This document shows positions 59,844 to 64,000 of a stretch of 64,000 nt of DNA, one piece after another. This DNA comes from Bacillus sp. B1-b2 (GTDB lineage Bacteria > Bacillota > Bacilli > Bacillales > Cytobacillaceae), in contig NZ_WEHU01000020.1 in the NCBI RefSeq assembly GCF_009183415.1, positions 1 to 64,000 on the forward strand, read 5' to 3'. The translations under genes were made by a program, and so were the position numbers. The number at the start of each line of letters is the position of its first letter. The stretch's first letter is position 1. Below the pieces are notes generated by a model that saw only the letters and a list, made by a program, of their open reading frames with translations, was not told the origin of the DNA and did no database searches.

Positions 59844-60833
59844 TTGCGCAAAGCTATATTATTGTTATTCGTCTTTCTCTTGAGTTATCCGTGTATAGAT
59901 ATACATGCTTCCACAAATCAAGAGGAGGAAAATCCTTATACGAAGAGAATGGAGCTATATAAGAAGATGGAAACTATTTATCAAATTCCATGGTACTATA
60001 TAGCAGCTGTTGATCAGTATGAAAGAAATATTCGTGCATCTAGAAAAGATCTCCCAAAAACAACAGGATTTACAGGTATTTATATAACAAAGGAAAAATG
60101 GGCCGGAATTCTTAATCCAAACCAGGATGATACCAACCCGTTATCCATTTCTCTTTTCAGTGGAATAGGGGTGGATGGAAATGGAGATGGAGAAGCAGAC
60201 AGACTTAACGATGAAGATGTTTTAAATGCGTTTTCTCAATATATTGTAGAGTATGGAATCGATGAAGATAATTTTAAGATAGGTTTATGGGAATATTATA
60301 AGCGTGATAAAACCGTAAGTATCATCATGGGTAAAGCAAAAATATATAATCAGTTTGGCACACTAGATTTAGATAAACATGCATTCCCTGTGCCACTTAG
60401 TAGCAATCACAGTTATCGTAGTACATGGGGAGATGCCCGTGGTTGGGGTGGTCGCAGAATTCATGAAGGTACAGATATTTTCGCCGACTATGGTGTTCCT
60501 GTACGAGCAACGTCATTCGGTATTATTGAAATGAAGGGCTGGAATGAGTATGGTGGTTGGAGAATTGGCATTAGAGACATTAATAATAACTACCATTATT
60601 TTGCCCATTTGAGTGGGTTTGCCAAGGATATAAGTGTTGGCTCTATTGTTGAACCAGGAATGCTCATTGGTGGAGTAGGAAGCTCAGGATACGGACCACC
60701 AGGAACTTCAGGGAAATTCCCTCCGCACTTACACTATGGTATGTATAAAGACAATGGATTTACAGAATGGTCTTTTGATCCTTTTGCACATCTTCGTTTA
60801 TGGGAAAGACAAGAAAAGTCTAATTCAAAATAA
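59844..60833 (+). CDS. lytH: Sporulation L-Ala-D-Glu endopeptidase LytH (YunA)
   Basis: A 329-residue exported M23 metallopeptidase. The signal peptide is ILLLFVFLLSYPCIDIHA with cleavage near residue 23. A middle domain of about 160 residues precedes the M23 domain, which has HEGTDIFADYGVPV (first His/Asp zinc ligands near residue 206) and PPHLHYGMY near residue 293 (HxH). B. subtilis LytH trims peptides in the spore cortex. The start is TTG 59844, 8 bases after GGGAGGG. It is divergent from lipA. Confidence 0.92.
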   Translation: MRKAILLLFVFLLSYPCIDIHASTNQEEENPYTKRMELYKKMETIYQIPWYYIAAVDQYERNIRASRKDLPKTTGFTGIYITKEKWAGILNPNQDDTNPLSISLFSGIGVDGNGDGEADRLNDEDVLNAFSQYIVEYGIDEDNFKIGLWEYYKRDKTVSIIMGKAKIYNQFGTLDLDKHAFPVPLSSNHSYRSTWGDARGWGGRRIHEGTDIFADYGVPVRATSFGIIEMKGWNEYGGWRIGIRDINNNYHYFAHLSGFAKDISVGSIVEPGMLIGGVGSSGYGPPGTSGKFPPHLHYGMYKDNGFTEWSFDPFAHLRLWERQEKSNSK

Positions 60834-60893
60834 TGAATTCATGATAGTAAGTCTGTTTTGTTAGATATTAAGCTTTTAGTGAAAAATTGCTTA

Positions 60894-60935
60894 AGACACT
60901 CGCTTCCTTCAGTTCTCTGAAGGAAGCGAGTGTCT
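60894..60935. terminator. Strong hairpin between lytH and the HD-GYP gene
   Basis: Perfect 19-bp arms starting AGACACTCGCTTCCTTCAG with a 4-base loop. Neither side has a strong T-run, but its place between convergent genes suggests termination. Confidence 0.7.
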
Positions 60936-61005
60936 AGATGCTGAACAAAAACAAGTATGAAAAAACCTGCCTTTATAAAATAGGACTATGTAGACCTTAA
61001 CTTTA

Positions 61006-62097
61006 TTAAGGATTCAATATGGTATCACATTGAACAATAACGATAGATAGGTGTTCGCTTAAGTCTAAATCATAAGGAGTAATCTCCACTTCATCCTTTT
61101 CTAATATACGGATAACTGGGCGTTCATTCATCCCTTTATTTTGCCTACAAACTACACCTTTTTCCCCATTGCTTAATATTACGCCAAGTCCATTTGGGTA
61201 AAGTACGATAGATTTCCTAAATGCCTCGACAATTTTCGCATCATATAGACGTCCACTGCCTGTATATAGTATTTCTAAAGCTTCATGCGGTAAAAGTGCC
61301 TCTTTATACACTCGATTTGAGGTGATAGCATCAAAAACATCAGCAACTGCAATTATCTTTCCAAACAGGTGAATCTCTTCATCTTTTATTCCTCTAGGAT
61401 AGCCAGATCCATTTAATCTTTCATGGTGTTGATAAGCACAATGTGCTACTAATAAAGGCATAGCATCCACTTTTCTTAGCATTTCAAAACCAGCTTCTGC
61501 ATGTGTTTTAATTACCTCATATTCCTCTTCTGTCAGCTTCCCTGGTTTCATTAAAATCTCAAGGGGTACACCCATTTTTCCTACATCATGCATGATAGCA
61601 CCTAAACCTAAAACTTCTAGCTGATTAGGAGAGAGTTTTAGCTCTAATCCTAATGCTAGTGAATAGATGGTTACATTTAAACTGTGAGAAAAAATATAAT
61701 TGTCATATAAATAAACATCTGACATTAGTGAAAACAGCTCTGTATGATTCTTTAATTCTTCTAATACTCTTCCAATTAACTTTTTAAATGATGGAGTACT
61801 TTTCTCCATAATCAATAAAATAGAGGAAGAATCCGAATTTTTCAACTTTTGGAAGCTTTGTTCAATTGTATTCATTGCTTCCAAGTGTAGTTGATCGGAG
61901 ATCGCCTGATTTACTTTTATATCCTTTGTCTTTTTATCTTCTAAATAAACATAGGATATACCAAAATCCAATAATCTCTTAATCAATTTTTGATCCAATT
62001 TTACTCCACTATTTACTAAGACCTTTCCCCGTTCGTTGTAAATAGGTTTGGCTAAGACTGCATTTTCTTTAATATTTCTTGTACCAACTAATCTCAT
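61006..62097 (-). CDS. HD-GYP domain protein (putative c-di-GMP phosphodiesterase)
   Basis: A 363-residue cytoplasmic protein. Residues 1-60 are a small DUF3391-like domain, 60-130 are helical, and about 135-300 form the HD-GYP domain with FSHSLNVTIYS, IMHDVGKMGVP and QHHERLNGSGYPRG, all key residues intact. It is expected to hydrolyse c-di-GMP. A C-terminal extension (about 300-363) is beta-rich. ATG 62097 follows AGGAG at a long spacing. It sits between lytH and yunC, which are close together in B. subtilis. Confidence 0.9.
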   Translation of the reverse strand: MRLVGTRNIKENAVLAKPIYNERGKVLVNSGVKLDQKLIKRLLDFGISYVYLEDKKTKDIKVNQAISDQLHLEAMNTIEQSFQKLKNSDSSSILLIMEKSTPSFKKLIGRVLEELKNHTELFSLMSDVYLYDNYIFSHSLNVTIYSLALGLELKLSPNQLEVLGLGAIMHDVGKMGVPLEILMKPGKLTEEEYEVIKTHAEAGFEMLRKVDAMPLLVAHCAYQHHERLNGSGYPRGIKDEEIHLFGKIIAVADVFDAITSNRVYKEALLPHEALEILYTGSGRLYDAKIVEAFRKSIVLYPNGLGVILSNGEKGVVCRQNKGMNERPVIRILEKDEVEITPYDLDLSEHLSIVIVQCDTILNP

Positions 62098-62190
62098 GCA
62101 ATTATGGACTCCTATTATGTTATGTATGGGTTTTATTATACAGGATTTTTCCCCCTGTTTCTTTATACCTATAAAAGAATTTAAAAAAAA

Positions 62191-62241
62191 TAAGCCGTTT
62201 CAATAAAAACACCCTATCTACTCTTTTATTAAAACGGCTTA
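62191..62241 (-). terminator. Terminator of yunC
   Basis: Stem TAAGCCGTTT.AATAAAA with TTTTATTAAAACGGCTTA (62191-62241), followed on the minus strand by TTTTTTTT. Confidence 0.85.
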
Positions 62242-62261
62242 CACCACTATTTTGCTTTATT

Positions 62262-62564
62262 TTATATCATTCGCACTAATGCTTCTTTACCAACCATACC
62301 TTTAAATATACCCATATTCTCTGCTTCTAATGTAACAGATTCTAATGGTGCATCTAAAAGTTGTGGAATGGTTTTAACTCCGACTGCTCTTCCTGCTATT
62401 ATTTTACGATCCTTCAACTTTTCATTTAATAATGCTACATCTAATGCTCCGCACATAATATACCCTTTATCACTTTTTACAACAAGTAAGTTTGTCTTTG
62501 GTAATTGTACACTAATTGCAATAAAAGTATGCCCTTCGATTTCAATAGGATAAACTTCCATCAT
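62262..62564 (-). CDS. yunC: DUF1805 family protein YunC
   Basis: A 100-residue protein matching YunC, with TFIAISVQLPKTNLLVVKSD near residue 13 and IMCGALDVALLNEKL near residue 36, ending GMVGKEALVRMI. The fold is known but the function is not. ATG 62564 or 62561 follows GGAG at a long spacing. It is next to yunD as in B. subtilis. Confidence 0.9.
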   Translation of the reverse strand: MMEVYPIEIEGHTFIAISVQLPKTNLLVVKSDKGYIMCGALDVALLNEKLKDRKIIAGRAVGVKTIPQLLDAPLESVTLEAENMGIFKGMVGKEALVRMI

Positions 62565-62657
62565 AATGTAGTACTCACTCCTCTCTTCCTATTCACTATA
62601 TTCAGAAGAGAGAGGAACCGTGTTATTACCTATCTATTTTAATAAAGCTAGAATGAA

Positions 62658-64000
62658 TTATACATTTACTCCCTTTTTTAAGGCCTCTAAAAGAATATTC
62701 CGCATAAATTCTGGTAAAAAATACTGCTTATTTTCTGCTCTATAAATGGATGGAAAGAAATTACCGAATGTAAACATGTCTGGTACTGTTACAACATACT
62801 CTTTTTCCGCCAGTAATTCTTCGAGCTGTATGAAATATTTATCTTGTTCTCCAACTTTTTTATGAGTAATTCCTTGTGATATAATTTTCCCCATTACTGT
62901 TCCTCGAAATCCAAGGCCTTTAACCTGTAATTCTTTCCATTTTTCACTTTGCATATCAAGAAGTACTTCTTTTAATTCGGCACCTGTTAGTGTAACATTA
63001 CAAGGATTAATAGGATGAGGACAAATAGATAATAAATCAAAGGAAGTAACATCACCTTTAGATAGATTATCAAGGATTAGACCCTCATTTATAATGGCAC
63101 AGTCTGAATGACACCATGTTATTAAAGTTTCACATAGCATACTTGCCAATCTACTGGAGGAAATATCTTGATCGTTAGTTAATGCCTTTTCAGATAAAGC
63201 CTTTCTGCCTTGAAGATACAAGTTCTCAATGATCGTTTTTTCATGGCTCGCTTCAGGCAAATCACTACTATCATATAATCTTGCTTTCTTTTGAATAAGT
63301 CTTTTAGACTTATCATCTACTTCTATTTCAACATGTCCTACATAGTAACCAAATTTTCCAGCTGCACCTTGCAGGGAATTTCCTATTACTTTTCCTTCAT
63401 GGAAAACATGATGAGTATGTGCACCTAAAATAATATCAATATCTGGTATGTTATTTGCAATCCATTCATCATCGTTTATACCTAGATGAGAAAGTAAAAC
63501 AATAATGTCTGCCTCGTTACGCAGAATTTTCACTTGCTCTTGTAAGGCTTCCAAGGGATCTGACAAATTCCACCCGAGTAATTCATATAGTTTCTGAAAA
63601 AAAGCCGTAACACCAATAACACCGATCTTTGTTCCCATCTTTGTTTCATACATTTGATAAGGCTTACACCAAGCGGGCCTCTCTCCATTCTTCTTATATA
63701 AATTAGCTACAAGGATATCAAAGGATGCATCACTATATAAGTGATCTAAAGCCTCATATGGAAGCGTAATCCCTTCATTATTCCCAATCGTTACAGCATC
63801 ATATTGCCCTTTTTCTAATAAATCAGTATTAATCTTTCCTTTTGTTGCTTCAGTGTATGGGTGGGATAAATCAACATGATCACCGATATCAAATAGATAT
63901 ATCTCTTCACCGACTTCTTCATGCCATTTTCTGCGTTCTTGCAAAAACTCAAAAATCCTCGGCCAGTTCTCAAAATGGCTATGTAAATCGTTTGTATGAT
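62658..64000 (-). CDS. yunD: 5'-nucleotidase/UDP-sugar hydrolase-like YunD (5' end beyond the window)
   Basis: The frame stays open to the window edge: upstream of the first in-frame TTG (63944) it reads HTNDLHSHFENW, which is the metallophosphoesterase motif I of this family, so the true start lies beyond 64000. Visible are about 447 residues: the N-terminal phosphoesterase (IGDHVDL, TIGNNEG, LLSHLGI, LGAHTHH) and the C-terminal 5'-nucleotidase domain (INEGLILDNLSKGDV). B. subtilis YunD is about 460 residues, so only the first several residues are missing. No signal peptide can be judged. Confidence 0.92.
   Translation of the reverse strand, partial: HTNDLHSHFENWPRIFEFLQERRKWHEEVGEEIYLFDIGDHVDLSHPYTEATKGKINTDLLEKGQYDAVTIGNNEGITLPYEALDHLYSDASFDILVANLYKKNGERPAWCKPYQMYETKMGTKIGVIGVTAFFQKLYELLGWNLSDPLEALQEQVKILRNEADIIVLLSHLGINDDEWIANNIPDIDIILGAHTHHVFHEGKVIGNSLQGAAGKFGYYVGHVEIEVDDKSKRLIQKKARLYDSSDLPEASHEKTIIENLYLQGRKALSEKALTNDQDISSSRLASMLCETLITWCHSDCAIINEGLILDNLSKGDVTSFDLLSICPHPINPCNVTLTGAELKEVLLDMQSEKWKELQVKGLGFRGTVMGKIISQGITHKKVGEQDKYFIQLEELLAEKEYVVTVPDMFTFGNFFPSIYRAENKQYFLPEFMRNILLEALKKGVNV

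Noticed and set aside
62658-63944. yunD as a complete gene starting at TTG 63944
   Set aside because: The frame continues to the window edge and encodes the family motif HTNDLHSHF upstream of that codon, so the gene is cut by the window and not complete.

Overview
The window reads as a low-GC, endospore-forming Bacillaceae chromosome. The evidence is AT-rich intergenic DNA, AGGAGG-type ribosome binding sites with frequent TTG/GTG starts, sporulation genes (tlp, kapB/kapD, yutH, lytH), a sigma-B type promoter in front of gsiB, and long runs of genes in the order known from Bacillus subtilis (yugO-pgi-yugJ-yuzA-yugI-alaT-alaR-yugE, kapB-kapD-pbpD-yufK, yuiE-yuiD-yuiC-yutM, yutJ-yuzD-yutI-thrB-thrC-hom-yutH-yutG-yutF-yutE-yutD-lipA-lytH-yunC-yunD). 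I cannot name the species. I see no prophage, insertion sequence or CRISPR array.

Region by region. 1-1.7 kb: the 5' end of a 16S rRNA gene leaving the window on the minus strand, with tandem rrn promoters, then an MgtC-family gene and a lone tRNA-Ala(GGC). 1.8-23 kb is an accessory stretch: a methyltransferase, a carboxyspermidine-type polyamine pair, spore and stress genes (chaB, tlp, gsiB), quinone/aldehyde-type redox enzymes, a two-component system, mhqD with its MhqR operator, a cupin-HD-GYP protein followed by a small secreted peptide, adenine deaminase and a split chromate transporter. It ends with a compact minus-strand cluster: a GTP cyclohydrolase II-like gene, ribD, an FAD monooxygenase and an HAD phosphatase, divergent from a TetR gene. 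23-38 kb is the conserved yugO to yufK arc with mntH and a Cu/Zn-SOD-like lipoprotein. 38-41.6 kb holds small proteins of unknown function and a polyhydroxyalkanoate cassette (phaB-like, phaR-like, phaC). 41.6-64 kb is conserved housekeeping: aminopeptidase, Fe-S carriers, NADH dehydrogenase-like protein, the hom-thrC-thrB operon, lipoyl synthase, wall hydrolases and c-di-GMP proteins (ComFB, EAL, HD-GYP). yunD is cut by the window end.

The strongest candidate for something not yet described is the ribA-like/ribD/monooxygenase/HAD cluster at 18267-21824. It has the first two enzymes of the riboflavin pathway plus a phosphatase, but no DHBP synthase, lumazine synthase or riboflavin synthase. 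The cyclohydrolase has an altered active-site loop and the cluster has no recognisable FMN riboswitch. The intergenic DNA before it contains a palindrome over the predicted start point and Fur-like boxes. A second unexplained item is a GC-rich, multi-branched palindromic element just after this cluster (18153-18235). Regulatory sites read directly from sequence include operators resembling those of MhqR, MntR, a TetR protein and CcpA (cre), and a sigma-B promoter.
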